Both the position numbers and the translations under genes were made by a program. From Clostridium thermarum (lineage in GTDB: Bacteria > Bacillota > Clostridia > Clostridiales > Clostridiaceae), in the NCBI RefSeq assembly GCF_006351925.1, contig NZ_CP040924.1, forward strand, positions 676,501 to 740,500: DNA of 64,000 bases, given 5' to 3'. Of the stretch, positions 19,960-29,503 are shown piece after piece. The notes beneath the pieces were generated by a model. The model did not search any database, was not told the origin of the DNA, and saw only the letters and a program-made list of their open reading frames with translations. Each line of letters opens with the position of its first letter. Within the stretch, counting starts at the first letter, position 1.

Positions 19960-20439
19960 TTGGAGGAAAAAAATAAAGGTATTATTGTAGTCAAAACAAT
20001 AAACAGAGTCATGCATTATATTAAACATAATTTGGAGCACCACTTTAAGGGAATAAACCTAACTGCACCGCAAGGAATGCTCATAGGAATTTTAGCAAAG
20101 CATGGAGAAATGAAAGTCAGTGACTTAAGCGTAGAGCTAGGTCTTTCAAACAGCACCGTATCCGGTATTATTGATAGGCTGGAAAAGCAGGGACTGGTTG
20201 AAAGAACCCGCAGTGAGGAAGATAGACGAGTTGTTTATGTCAGTGTAACAGAGGAGACAAAAAAGAATACGGAAGAACATTTCAAATGTGTAGAGAAGGA
20301 GTTTGAAGCAATGGTCAGTGAGGCTACCCCTGAAGAACTGGACGAAATACTAAAAGGCCTTGCAGTGCTGGAAAGAGTCCTGCACAGAAAACAAGAAAAA
20401 TGGGAAACTGAGCAAAATAAAATCAAGCAGAAGGAGTGA
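19960..20439 (+). CDS. MarR-family transcriptional regulator
   Basis: A 159-residue dimeric winged-helix repressor. The helix-turn-helix and wing are seen in MKVSDLSVELGLSNSTVSGI and RTRSEEDRRVVYVSVTEE, where the DxR motif (EDRR) is typical of the wing. It uses a TTG start nine bases after GAAGGTG. It heads a three-gene operon with two ABC exporter subunits. MarR proteins in this arrangement usually repress the operon until a toxic ligand binds; the palindrome over the promoter supports autoregulation. Confidence 0.9.
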   Translation: MEEKNKGIIVVKTINRVMHYIKHNLEHHFKGINLTAPQGMLIGILAKHGEMKVSDLSVELGLSNSTVSGIIDRLEKQGLVERTRSEEDRRVVYVSVTEETKKNTEEHFKCVEKEFEAMVSEATPEELDEILKGLAVLERVLHRKQEKWETEQNKIKQKE

Positions 20440-20447
20440 ATGAAATA

Positions 20448-22679
20448 ATGTTTAAACTGGGTAAGTACTTAAAACCATTTATTGGTCTAATAATAGCTGC
20501 AATATTCTTATTGTTTGTACAGGCCATGTGTGACCTAGCTCTTCCGGACTATCTGTCTAGTATTGTAAATAAAGGTATACAGCAGGGAGGTATTGAGTCC
20601 GCCGTACCTGAAGCTATAAGAAAGAGCCAAATGGATAAGATAGTTTTATTTATGAATAGCAATGATAAGGAAGAAGTTTTAGGTAATTATGAACTAATAG
20701 ATAAATCCGGTGAAAATTACGACAAGTATGTTAAGCGCTATCCAGCATTGGAAAATGAACCTGTTTATGTACTTAAGAATCTAGATGAAGAACAAATAGA
20801 TAGACTAAATGCAGTGATGGGTAAGTCCATACTTACGGTTTATGGTATACAAGAAATACAAAAGACCGCCATTGAAAAAGGACAAGATATAGAATTTAAT
20901 GGGGTAAAGATACCCAATAATACAGACTTACTTGCCTTACTTTCACAACGTACTGAAGAGGAAAGACTGGCTATAGCAGATAGTGCCAGCGAGACTTATA
21001 CTGCCCTTGGGGAAAGCATGATTGTCCAGGCAGCTGCCGGAGCAGTTAGAGCTGAATATAAAGCCATAGGCATGAATACAGATAAAATACAAACCAGGTA
21101 TATTTTAAAAACAGGAGTATACATGCTGCTAATATCCTTGCTGAGCGCTGCCGCCATAGTAGCGGTAGGTTTCCTCTCCTCCAGGACAGCAGCAGGGCTT
21201 GCAAGAAACTTAAGAAGTAAAGTATTTAACAAAGTTCAAAGCTTCTCAAATACGGAGATGGATAAGTTCTCCACAGCCTCATTGATTACAAGGACAACAA
21301 ATGACATTAATCAAATACAAATGTTTATTGTCATTATGATAAGAATGGTTTTTTACGCCCCTATAATAGGTATTGGAGGAGTAATAAGAGCTACAGCTAA
21401 AAGTTCTTCTATGTCATGGATTATTGCTGTGGCTGTAACAGCTTTGCTGCTACTGATAATAACAGTAATATCAGCAGCATTACCTAAATTTAAAGCTATT
21501 CAGAAACTTATTGATAGGCTTAATCTTGTAACCCGTGAAAATCTTTCTGGTATGATGGTTATCAGAGCCTTTAATACACAGAAGTTTGAAGAAAAACGGT
21601 TTGACAAGGCCAATAGGGACCTTACTAAAACAAGCCTTTTCGTAAATAGGGTAATGGTAGTTATGTTGCCAATTATGATGATGATAATGAATGGTGTTTC
21701 ACTGCTTATTGTGTGGGTAGGAGCCCATCAAATAGAGCAATCCAGTATGCAGGTAGGAGACATGATGGCCTTCATGCTGTACGCCATGCAGATTTTATTT
21801 GCCTTCTTAATGATGTCATTCATGTTTATTTTGATTCCAAGAGCTTCTGTAGCAGCTCAACGTATAGCTGAAGTTCTGGAAACAAAGAACGTAATTGAGG
21901 ACCCCAAAAGACCCAAAAGCTTCGATATGCAGCAAAAGGGAGTGGTTGAATTTAGGAATGTATCCTTCAGATACCCTGGTGCTGAGGAAGATGTTATAAA
22001 GAATATAAGTTTTAAGGCTCTCCCTGGACAGACCACTGCCTTTATTGGTGCCACCGGTGCCGGCAAGACTACCCTTATTAACTTGATACCGCGTTTTTAT
22101 GATGTTAAAGAAGGCCAGGTACTTGTTGATGGGGCTGATGTGCGAGAAGTAAATCAAAAGGAGCTGAGAGATAAAATCGGATATGTACCTCAAAAGGGGT
22201 TCCTATTCAGCGGTACCATTGAAAGTAATCTAAAGTATGCGAACGAAAATGCCACAGAAGAAGATTTGGCTACTGCAGCAGAGATTGCTCAAGCCATGGA
22301 GTTCATTGAAGACAAGGAGGATAAATTTCAATCTGAGATTTCTCAGGCTGGAACTAATGTTTCTGGTGGACAAAAACAAAGGTTGGCTATTGCAAGAGCT
22401 TTAATGAAAAAGCCGGAAATTTATATTTTCGATGACAGTTTTTCAGCTTTGGATTTTAGGACAGACGCAGCTTTAAGAAAAGCTCTGAAAGAAAAAACAG
22501 CCTCCAGTACAGTAATTATCGTTGCACAGCGTATTTCAACAATTAAAAATGCTGAACAGATAGTAGTTCTTGATGAAGGTAAAATGGTTGGAATAGGTAC
22601 TCATAAAGAACTTATGGAAACCTGTGCAACCTATAGAGAAATTGCCCTATCACAGCTTTCAAAGGAGGAATTGGCATGA
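20448..22679 (+). CDS. ABC exporter half-transporter with degenerate ATPase site (heterodimer subunit 1)
   Basis: A multidrug-type half-transporter of 743 residues. An N-terminal six-helix domain contains an unusually long extracytoplasmic insertion of about 170 residues between helices 1 and 2 (about 45-215). The ATPase domain has Walker A GATGAGKTT, signature VSGGQKQRLA and Walker B IYIFDDS, where the usual catalytic Glu is Asp. That substitution marks the degenerate site of heterodimeric exporters such as the TM287/288 class. ATG 20448 follows AAGGAGTGA; an upstream GTG lies inside that site. The gene is coupled to the next one by an ATGA overlap. Confidence 0.9.
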   Translation: MFKLGKYLKPFIGLIIAAIFLLFVQAMCDLALPDYLSSIVNKGIQQGGIESAVPEAIRKSQMDKIVLFMNSNDKEEVLGNYELIDKSGENYDKYVKRYPALENEPVYVLKNLDEEQIDRLNAVMGKSILTVYGIQEIQKTAIEKGQDIEFNGVKIPNNTDLLALLSQRTEEERLAIADSASETYTALGESMIVQAAAGAVRAEYKAIGMNTDKIQTRYILKTGVYMLLISLLSAAAIVAVGFLSSRTAAGLARNLRSKVFNKVQSFSNTEMDKFSTASLITRTTNDINQIQMFIVIMIRMVFYAPIIGIGGVIRATAKSSSMSWIIAVAVTALLLLIITVISAALPKFKAIQKLIDRLNLVTRENLSGMMVIRAFNTQKFEEKRFDKANRDLTKTSLFVNRVMVVMLPIMMMIMNGVSLLIVWVGAHQIEQSSMQVGDMMAFMLYAMQILFAFLMMSFMFILIPRASVAAQRIAEVLETKNVIEDPKRPKSFDMQQKGVVEFRNVSFRYPGAEEDVIKNISFKALPGQTTAFIGATGAGKTTLINLIPRFYDVKEGQVLVDGADVREVNQKELRDKIGYVPQKGFLFSGTIESNLKYANENATEEDLATAAEIAQAMEFIEDKEDKFQSEISQAGTNVSGGQKQRLAIARALMKKPEIYIFDDSFSALDFRTDAALRKALKEKTASSTVIIVAQRISTIKNAEQIVVLDEGKMVGIGTHKELMETCATYREIALSQLSKEELA

Positions 22680-24538
22680 GCGAGCAGAATAAGGCGGCAA
22701 AAATTAGGCGGACCCAAAGACCTGGGGCAGGTCATGGACCCATGGGCATGATGGGCGGAGGGGAAAAGGCTAAAGACTTTAAAGGTACCATGAAAAAGTT
22801 ATTGGCTTACTTAAATGTTTATAAACTTTCCATTATAATAGTTTTAATATTTGCGGCAGTTAGTGCGGCTCTTTCAGTAGCAGGTCCTAAGATTTTAGGT
22901 AATGTAACCACTGAGATATTTAATGGTATTCTTAGAAAGATAAAAGGGGAAGGCGGCATAGACTTCACCTATATCAGAAATATAATGCTAATATTACTAG
23001 CTATATATTTAGTTAGTTCACTGTTTTCATATATACAAGGATGGGTTATGTCAAATGTATCTATGAAAGTAAGCTACAATCTCAGAAAAGAACTTTCTGA
23101 AAAGATTAACAGAATGCCTCTAAAGTATTTTGACGGCACTAATCATGGTGAAGTATTATCCCGTATAACCAATGATGTGGATACATTGAGCCAAACACTT
23201 AATCAAAGTTTAAGCCAGATCATTACGTCAGTGACCACCTTGGTAGGAGTTTTTGTAATGATGCTGACAATAAGCTGGCAGCTGACGCTTGTAACAGGTT
23301 TAATACTTCCCTTATCAATGGTGCTGATAATGACTATTGCAAAAAAATCACAGAAGTATTTTAAGCAGCAGCAGGATTACTTAGGGCATGTAAACGGCCA
23401 TGTGGAAGAAATGTACGGCGGACATCTGGTAGTAAAAGCTTTCAACGGTGAAAAGAAGAGCATTGAAAAGTTTGATGAACTGAATGGAAAACTATATGCA
23501 ACAGCGTGGAAATCACAATTTTTAACAAGTATTATGATGCCTCTTATGAATTTTGTTGGGAACCTAGGCTATGTAGCAATATGTATTTTAGGCGGATATA
23601 TGGCTGCAAAGGGAAGAATCCCTGTAGGTGATATTCAAGCCTTCATACAATATGTTCGACAATTTACACAGCCTATTTCACAAATTGCCAATATATCAAA
23701 CGTACTTCAGCAAACTGCTGCTTCTGCAGAGCGTGTATTTGAGTTCCTGGCAGAAGAGGAAGAGGTTCCTGAGGCAGCTAACCCTGTTAAACTTGAAAAT
23801 GTTAACGGTAATGTAGAATTCAAGAATGTTCACTTTGGTTACAATCCGGATACCATCATAGTAAATGACTTCTCTGCAAAAGTTCGTTCAGGTCAAAGAG
23901 TTGCTATAGTTGGTCCGACCGGAGCAGGTAAGACTACTATGGTTAAGCTGCTGATGCGTTTTTATGATGTAAATGAAGGGGCTATATTGATTGATGGATA
24001 TGACATAAGAGAATTTACACGCGGAGATCTCCGCTCAATGTTTGGTATGGTACTACAGGATACTTGGTTATATAATGCCACAATTATGGAAAACATCCGA
24101 TATGGCAGACTTGATGCTACTGATGAAGAGGTTATAAAGGCAGCTAAGGCGGCCCATGTTGATAGTTTTGTACACACACTTCCGGGCGGGTATAATATGG
24201 TGCTCAATGAAGATGCAACCAATATATCTCAAGGGCAGAAACAGTTGTTAACCATCGCAAGAGCAATTTTAGCTGATCCTAAGATACTGATTCTCGACGA
24301 AGCAACTAGCTCTGTGGATACCCGTACAGAAGTACAAATTCAGAAGGCAATGAACAACTTAATGAAGAATAGAACCAGCTTTATCATAGCTCACAGACTG
24401 TCAACCATAAGAGATGCAGACTTAATACTGGTAATGCAGCATGGAGATATAGTAGAACAAGGTAATCATGAGGAGCTTCTGGCAAAGGGCGGCGTTTATG
24501 CAAGCCTCTATAACAGCCAGTTTGAAACAGCAAGCTAA
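22676..24538 (+). CDS. ABC exporter half-transporter (heterodimer subunit 2)
   Basis: The partner subunit, 620 residues, starts on an ATGA overlap with subunit 1 after AAAGGAGG. A Gly/Met-rich N-terminal tail (PGAGHGPMGMMGGG) precedes the six-helix domain. The ATPase domain has Walker A GPTGAGKTT, signature ISQGQKQLLT (a non-canonical LSGGQ) and Walker B ILILDEA with the catalytic Glu present. This is the consensus-site half, complementary to subunit 1. The pair would export hydrophobic drugs or lipids; the substrate is unknown. Confidence 0.9.
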   Translation: MSEQNKAAKIRRTQRPGAGHGPMGMMGGGEKAKDFKGTMKKLLAYLNVYKLSIIIVLIFAAVSAALSVAGPKILGNVTTEIFNGILRKIKGEGGIDFTYIRNIMLILLAIYLVSSLFSYIQGWVMSNVSMKVSYNLRKELSEKINRMPLKYFDGTNHGEVLSRITNDVDTLSQTLNQSLSQIITSVTTLVGVFVMMLTISWQLTLVTGLILPLSMVLIMTIAKKSQKYFKQQQDYLGHVNGHVEEMYGGHLVVKAFNGEKKSIEKFDELNGKLYATAWKSQFLTSIMMPLMNFVGNLGYVAICILGGYMAAKGRIPVGDIQAFIQYVRQFTQPISQIANISNVLQQTAASAERVFEFLAEEEEVPEAANPVKLENVNGNVEFKNVHFGYNPDTIIVNDFSAKVRSGQRVAIVGPTGAGKTTMVKLLMRFYDVNEGAILIDGYDIREFTRGDLRSMFGMVLQDTWLYNATIMENIRYGRLDATDEEVIKAAKAAHVDSFVHTLPGGYNMVLNEDATNISQGQKQLLTIARAILADPKILILDEATSSVDTRTEVQIQKAMNNLMKNRTSFIIAHRLSTIRDADLILVMQHGDIVEQGNHEELLAKGGVYASLYNSQFETAS

Positions 24539-24540
24539 TA

Positions 24541-24594
24541 GCAAGGGGACGTATTGTTTACCACCAATAGGCGGAAATAATACATCCCCTTTGC
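24541..24594. terminator. Terminator after the ABC exporter operon
   Basis: GCAAGGGGACGTATT (24541-24555) pairs imperfectly with the segment 24579-24594, followed by TTTTTA. It also lies at the 3' side of the convergent small gene. Confidence 0.65.
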
Positions 24595-24600
24595 TTTTTA

Positions 24601-24738
24601 TTATTCTTCTTCGTACTGGTAGCGCTTAGTTTGGAGGGTTTGACTTTCTAAGGTTTTCACTCCTTGACTGTTTGCTTTGTTACTGCTTGGCGCTTTGTTT
24701 GACATCTGATTCTTAACTTTATTTTTATTTTTTGTCAT
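24601..24738 (-). CDS. Small basic, Asn/Lys/Ser-rich hypothetical protein (45 residues)
   Basis: An ATG at 24738 lies nine bases downstream of GAGGAGA. The product begins MTKNKNKVKNQMSNKAP and ends YQYEEE. It is rich in Asn, Lys, Ser and Gln and has no hydrophobic segment, so it is soluble and probably disordered. The size and composition recall small spore proteins of clostridia, but no motif proves that. The ribosome binding site and the terminator after the stop support a real gene. Confidence 0.5.
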   Translation of the reverse strand: MTKNKNKVKNQMSNKAPSSNKANSQGVKTLESQTLQTKRYQYEEE

Positions 24739-24880
24739 AACCACATCTCCTCGTATTCAAAATCTATATCAGTAACAAATATAGTTTCTGCTGAAAACGT
24801 TGATGTATGTATGACTTTAATCTTTAAAAAACTAGAAATATATGTGAAATTTTCTTTATAATTTTAGTTATATTTTATTA

Positions 24881-26050
24881 CTACCATTCGCCTGGATATG
24901 CCACCACGTGAAGGGTGACAGTTCTTCGACCCCACTTATAGCATTCTGCATTTGAATTTAAGAACAGGTCTATCTTGTAGCCTTTAATTGCACCACCGGT
25001 ATCGGAAGCGATAGCATAGCCATAACCGGGTATGTATACTTTAGTACCTAGGGGGATAACACTGGGATCTACTGCAATAGTGCTTAGGCCATCAGGATCT
25101 CTTACAGGTTTTAGCCCCATAGCCGTTATTGTGTGACCGGCATAAGCCGTTGCCACCATAGTATATGTAGCTTTATATGTAGTATTTCCGCCAGCATTAT
25201 TTTCTGCATTTTTACTGTTAAGTATCATTATTGTCAGTTTCTCATTTCCTGTTGATAAATATTCTTCAGCCTTCTTTTTCACTGAAGCTGTACTTATTTG
25301 AGGGATTAAGGACTTTAAAGTGGAAATGGCACCTTTCATGCCTTCAATACTTGAGCCTTGAGAGTCAATTACTGATATAGAGTGAGCTATAAGTTTGTTT
25401 TCATTTTCTTCAATCATTGCAGCTGCAAGCTTTTTTTCTTCATCCAGCTGAACAATCAACTTTTCCAAGCTAGCTTTTTTATCATTCAAATTCTGTAGAT
25501 TAGATACGTTAGTATTTTTTAGGTCTATGAGCTGCTGACGCTTTTGGTCCAGACTTGCCAAGTTATTATTTAATTCTTCTTTCTTTGCTCCTAAATTTTC
25601 AAGTAATTCTCTATCCATGGCTGCAATTCTTTCAGTTGCCTCAACTTTTTCATATAGGTCAGAAAAGTTTTTAGATGTCAGAAGTAAAGAAAGATAGCTT
25701 TTATTGTAGGAATTTTTGTACATAGCCCTAAGGCGTTTATCGGCGATTTCTTGACTTTCCTGTATCTCTTTCTCCAATAGACTCAGCTCTTTTTCTAAAA
25801 CTTCAATTTGCTTTACATTTTCTTCTATAGATACAATGTTTTCACTTATAACCTCATTTAGATCGTCTATAGCTTTATTTAAACTTGATATTTCAACATT
25901 CATGTCAAGTATTTTAGTACTTAGCTGGTTAAATTTAGCTTTGCTTTCCTTGATGGCATCTTGGGGAGAGTATATGGCATAGGTTATATAGCTTGTACTA
26001 AACAATAAAACTATTGACATTGACAGGGCTAACAGTTTTTTATGCAACAA
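24881..26050 (-). CDS. Secreted coiled-coil protein with C-terminal 3D domain (peptidoglycan-related)
   Basis: A 389-residue exported protein. A signal peptide (about 1-27) precedes a long predicted coiled coil (about 33-230) resembling the N-terminal regulator part of CwlO/PcsB-type proteins. The C-terminal 3D domain (about 293-389) has DPSVIPLGTKVYIPGYG, ASDTGGAIKG and KIDLFL, which supply the conserved Asp residues. 3D domains are found in spore and cell-wall lytic enzymes and are related to the MltA fold. The start is TTG after AAGGAGGTG; a second TTG directly follows. Likely role: peptidoglycan remodelling during growth or germination. Confidence 0.85.
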   Translation of the reverse strand: MLHKKLLALSMSIVLLFSTSYITYAIYSPQDAIKESKAKFNQLSTKILDMNVEISSLNKAIDDLNEVISENIVSIEENVKQIEVLEKELSLLEKEIQESQEIADKRLRAMYKNSYNKSYLSLLLTSKNFSDLYEKVEATERIAAMDRELLENLGAKKEELNNNLASLDQKRQQLIDLKNTNVSNLQNLNDKKASLEKLIVQLDEEKKLAAAMIEENENKLIAHSISVIDSQGSSIEGMKGAISTLKSLIPQISTASVKKKAEEYLSTGNEKLTIMILNSKNAENNAGGNTTYKATYTMVATAYAGHTITAMGLKPVRDPDGLSTIAVDPSVIPLGTKVYIPGYGYAIASDTGGAIKGYKIDLFLNSNAECYKWGRRTVTLHVVAYPGEW

Positions 26051-26213
26051 GCTGCACCTCCTTAGCAGATAAGGTAAAAGTTCATTAGTATTTACAATAC
26101 AATTAGTATTATAACACAGCAGTAAAATGAATTACTAGGTTGAAAGGGAAGTTCATGGTAAAAATTGTAAGATAAAATTTGATAAATTTTTACACATTAC
26201 AAAAAAATATACA

Positions 26214-26239
26214 CCTAATATGTTATCCTTCATATTAGG
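26214..26239 (-). terminator. Terminator of the downstream hypothetical gene
   Basis: CCTAATATG (26214-26222) pairs with CATATTAGG (26231-26239). On the minus strand it is followed by a long T-run, fitting termination of the gene ending at 26269. Confidence 0.75.
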
Positions 26240-26268
26240 CGTACACTTTAATTGTTTCTGCTTTAGGC

Positions 26269-26532
26269 CTAGGCCCTATACAGCATCCAGCGGTCATCAT
26301 CGTGATAATATCGTATATCCCAGGTGCGCTTTATATTCTCTAATTTAACCAAGCATGTAAACATAGTTGTTTTTTCACCCTTAATTATCTCATTATCACG
26401 TCTAATTATTCTCTCAACTTGGTATTGAGAGGGACCTTCAATACCATCGTTAATGAAGATTCTTTCCGGAATCGGAAGTCCAGCAGAATCTTTTCTTGTT
26501 AATACTATTATTTCTAATAGTTCATCTTCCAT
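26269..26532 (-). CDS. Conserved-looking hypothetical protein (87 residues)
   Basis: A small acidic and basic mixed protein with no signal peptide or membrane segment. It contains RIFINDGIEGPSQYQVERII and ends RYYHDDDRWMLYRA, suggesting a compact beta-rich fold. AAGGAGAG lies eight bases before the ATG and a clear terminator follows, so it is a genuine single-gene unit. I do not recognise the family. Confidence 0.65.
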   Translation of the reverse strand: MEDELLEIIVLTRKDSAGLPIPERIFINDGIEGPSQYQVERIIRRDNEIIKGEKTTMFTCLVKLENIKRTWDIRYYHDDDRWMLYRA

Positions 26533-26689
26533 AGTATACTCTCCTTAATATAAGTACAAATTTATAAACTTACTTGACCTATGCCCTAGGGCTAGAATAT
26601 AGTATAATATCTTTTATGAGACTATTATAAAGCATTCTACATCAGGAGGGAATAGTCTCTTTAACTTTGTGACTAAGGAGAACGCATCA

Positions 26690-26981
26690 ATGTTAATAAT
26701 ATTATCATCGGCGAAAACAGTTAATTTTGATAGGAAATAAGAAAGTAGCTTTTTACGGCATTGTTTTTCAGGCTCTAAAGGCTGAAGATTTTGATTCCGA
26801 AGACATAGAATTTGCTCAAAAAAGCTTAAGAATCCTTTCTGGATTATATGGTATACTTAGACCAACTGATTTTATTCAGCCCTATCCATTGGAGATGGGG
26901 CAGAAGCTTGAAAATCAAAAGGGAAGTAATCTATATAGCTTTTGGCAGGATATCTCTATCCCGCCTTTTGCTAAGATTTAG
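26690..26981 (+). pseudogene. yaaA: Remnant of yaaA (DUF328 peroxide-stress protein)
   Basis: After AAGGAG, an ATG at 26690 begins [14 protein letters not shown], matching the YaaA start (MLIILSPAKTLNF in the family). The frame stops after 16 codons. The following open segment (from about 26727) carries the later YaaA hallmark [20 protein letters not shown], then [10 protein letters not shown], and stops at 26981. Roughly the first third after the start and the whole C-terminal half are missing, so the gene is decayed by deletion and cannot encode a working protein. Confidence 0.8.
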
Positions 26982-27063
26982 CCTTAATCCTGGATCTGCC
27001 GAGTAAGGTAAGTAGTCCTGCTGCAAGAGTTACTGATACGCCTATTAAAACTTTTTTCCCCAT
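26971..27063 (-). CDS. Possible small single-span membrane peptide (30 residues)
   Basis: ATG at 27063 lies nine bases after AAAGGGG. The product starts [20 protein letters not shown] and ends RSRIKAKS: one hydrophobic helix between positive ends. It overlaps the 3' edge of the yaaA remnant on the other strand. The ribosome binding site and amphipathic layout support it; family unknown. Confidence 0.4.
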   Translation of the reverse strand: MGKKVLIGVSVTLAAGLLTLLGRSRIKAKS

Positions 27064-27211
27064 GATCTAAGACCCCTTTCGATTTATGATATTTTAATTA
27101 TTGACAGATTTAATTTCATTCAAACCTATAATTATAAAAAATATGGTGACAGAGGGAGATTTTTCTTAACAGGAAAGTATGAAGAATTAACTCTGCTATA
27201 TGGAGGTATAT

Positions 27212-29503
27212 ATGTCGATTCGAGAAGAAGATTTTATATATGAAAAAAATGCTTTGAAAAATACAGGTCAGTGGCTGGATAAGGAAATTGAAAATAAAGA
27301 GAGATACTACTCAAGGCTGGAAAGCAAGGTAGCTGAGTTAAAAAAGCAATCAAGAGGCTCCTATAATCATGAATTAGAGACAGCAATTAATCTGCAGAAT
27401 ATAAGCAGTAAAATCTTGAATGACTATAAAGAAGTAAGAAAACAACCTTATTTTGCCAGAATTGATTTTGAAGAAGCCAGAGGGACTTTAGACAGTTTTT
27501 ACATAGGGAAGCTTGGCCTAATGGATGAGGAGTCAGGAGAGGAAAAGGTGGTGGACTGGAGGGCACCTATTGCAGATTTATACTACAGCGGTACCTCAGG
27601 AAGAATTTCCTATGAGGCACCTATGGGTGTTATAGAGGGAGAGCTGCTTCTCAAGAGAAAGCTGCTGATAAGAGATGGAGAGCTGATTAATGTCTTTGAT
27701 GAAGGTATCGATCAAATAATATTAAAGTCTAAGGATGGAGGTAATGAAGAAGGCCTAACTGACGAGTTCCTGAGGATAAATCTTGAAGAGGCTGTTAAGG
27801 GAAAACTTAAGGACATAGTAGCTACTATACAAAAGGAGCAAAATGAAATTATCCGAGCGGAAAAGAGTAAGGTCATAATAGTGCAGGGATCTGCAGGTTC
27901 AGGAAAAACAACAGTGGCTCTGCACAGGTTAGCATATTTGCTATATAAGCATAGGCAGAGAATGATAGGAAGCGATGTATTTGTAGTTGCTCCTAATAGA
28001 TTATTTCTCGACTATATTTCAGATATATTGCCAAACTTGGGAGTTGAAGATGTAAAGCAGAGTACTTTTGAAGAGTTTGCCCTGGAAACTCTGGGCATAC
28101 CGTATAAGATATATTCAAAGGATAAGAAACTTGCTGATATTATTGAGAGTTCACAAGATGAGAGGGCAAAATATATTACAAACAGCAGCAAAATTAAAGG
28201 AACCATGGTGTATAAAACCATAATTGACAGGTATGCGAAATATATAGAAGCCACAGGAATGGATTATGAGGATATTGTTGTAGAGGGACACACCATTTTC
28301 CGTGGCAGAGAAGTAAAGAGATTATATGTAAAAGACTTATCTCATACACCCATCAGTAAAAGAAAGCAAGAGATAAAGAAATACCTGGTTAACAGGCTGG
28401 AGGATAGACTTGCCACTATAAGTGCAGATATTGAAGCGGAATATGGAAGGCAGATAGCTGCTGCAAGAAATTCCATGGAAGATAGCAGTGAGAGAAGGGC
28501 TATACTTTCCAATTTATATAATGAGAGAGACAATAAAAAGCAAGGGCTGAGGGAAGCCGCCAAGGAAGCCATTAATAATTACATTACAAACTGGCAAAAG
28601 GATGATATAGTTAAGCTGTATTTAATGTTGTTTAATGATGAAAATATATTCCAGATAATGACGGATGACAAAATTCCCGAGAAGCTTGCTAAGTTTATGG
28701 TTGATGAGATAAATGAAAACTTTAATAATGGAAGAATTGACAGTGATGACTTAGCTGCAATGCTATATCTGCATTTTAAAATAAATGGTATAGATGAAAA
28801 GTATAAGTTTCAGCATATTGTTATCGATGAAGCACAGGACTACAGCATGTTTGAACTTTATGTGCTAAAACAGTTAGCATATAACTCCTCGCTGACAATT
28901 GTGGGAGATACCGGTCAAAGCATTTACTATTATAAAGGAATTGATGACTGGCAGAGGCTTATTAAGGATGTATATGAGGAGGATATTTATTATACTCCTT
29001 TGACACAAAGCTATAGGTCTACTGTGGAAATTGTCAACTTTGCCAACAATGTGCTTAGAAAGCAAAAGAACAGCTTAGAACCTGCTAAACCGGTATTGAG
29101 GCATGGTAAAGAGCCTGAATTAGTAGAGTATAAGGACAATAAGAACCTGGTTGAAATCATTGATAGAATAGTAGAGGAAGCAGAGCAGGCAGGGAAGAAA
29201 AACGTAACGATAATCTGTAAGACCTATCAGCAGTGCAGTGAGCTTAAAAAGGTTTTGAGAAAGAGTAAGCAAAAGTGGAAATTAATCAGTGATTCCGACA
29301 AGAAGATAGACTTGGATAAAATAATAATACCTTCCTATATGACAAAGGGGCTGGAATTTGACTGCAGCATAGTTTTTGATTGTGATAGCTTTAATTACGG
29401 GGATACAGAGCTAGACAAAAGATTATTATATGTAGTTTTAACCAGAGCGCTCCATATGGAATATATATTATATAAGGGTGGGCCATCAGAGTTGCTGAAA
29501 TAG
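27212..29503 (+). CDS. helD: HelD-like UvrD/Rep-family helicase
   Basis: A superfamily 1 ATPase of 763 residues. HelD binds RNA polymerase and recycles stalled or idle enzyme in Firmicutes. An N-terminal charged coiled coil (about 1-65) precedes the motor. Walker A is GSAGSGKTTVALHRLAYLLY (near residue 225), a HelD-typical form. Walker B/motif II reads HIVIDEAQDYS, motif III VGDTGQSIYYYKG, and the C-terminal motifs include PSYMTKGLEFDCSIV and LLYVVLTRALH. The ATG at 27212 is preferred because GGAGG lies five bases upstream; the upstream ATG at 27200 overlaps that site. Length matches B. subtilis HelD (774 residues). Confidence 0.88.
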   Translation: MSIREEDFIYEKNALKNTGQWLDKEIENKERYYSRLESKVAELKKQSRGSYNHELETAINLQNISSKILNDYKEVRKQPYFARIDFEEARGTLDSFYIGKLGLMDEESGEEKVVDWRAPIADLYYSGTSGRISYEAPMGVIEGELLLKRKLLIRDGELINVFDEGIDQIILKSKDGGNEEGLTDEFLRINLEEAVKGKLKDIVATIQKEQNEIIRAEKSKVIIVQGSAGSGKTTVALHRLAYLLYKHRQRMIGSDVFVVAPNRLFLDYISDILPNLGVEDVKQSTFEEFALETLGIPYKIYSKDKKLADIIESSQDERAKYITNSSKIKGTMVYKTIIDRYAKYIEATGMDYEDIVVEGHTIFRGREVKRLYVKDLSHTPISKRKQEIKKYLVNRLEDRLATISADIEAEYGRQIAAARNSMEDSSERRAILSNLYNERDNKKQGLREAAKEAINNYITNWQKDDIVKLYLMLFNDENIFQIMTDDKIPEKLAKFMVDEINENFNNGRIDSDDLAAMLYLHFKINGIDEKYKFQHIVIDEAQDYSMFELYVLKQLAYNSSLTIVGDTGQSIYYYKGIDDWQRLIKDVYEEDIYYTPLTQSYRSTVEIVNFANNVLRKQKNSLEPAKPVLRHGKEPELVEYKDNKNLVEIIDRIVEEAEQAGKKNVTIICKTYQQCSELKKVLRKSKQKWKLISDSDKKIDLDKIIIPSYMTKGLEFDCSIVFDCDSFNYGDTELDKRLLYVVLTRALHMEYILYKGGPSELLK

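Noticed and set aside
24785-24802. CcpA-like site TGAAAACGTTGATG
   Set aside because: Only a partial match to the cre consensus, and it lies downstream of the genes on both sides, not at a promoter.
26574-26608. TTGACC and TATAAT upstream of the yaaA remnant
   Set aside because: The spacing is 23 bases; not a plausible sigma-A promoter as written.
27101-27132. TTGACA and TATAAT upstream of helD
   Set aside because: The spacer is 20 bases, too long for a confident promoter call.
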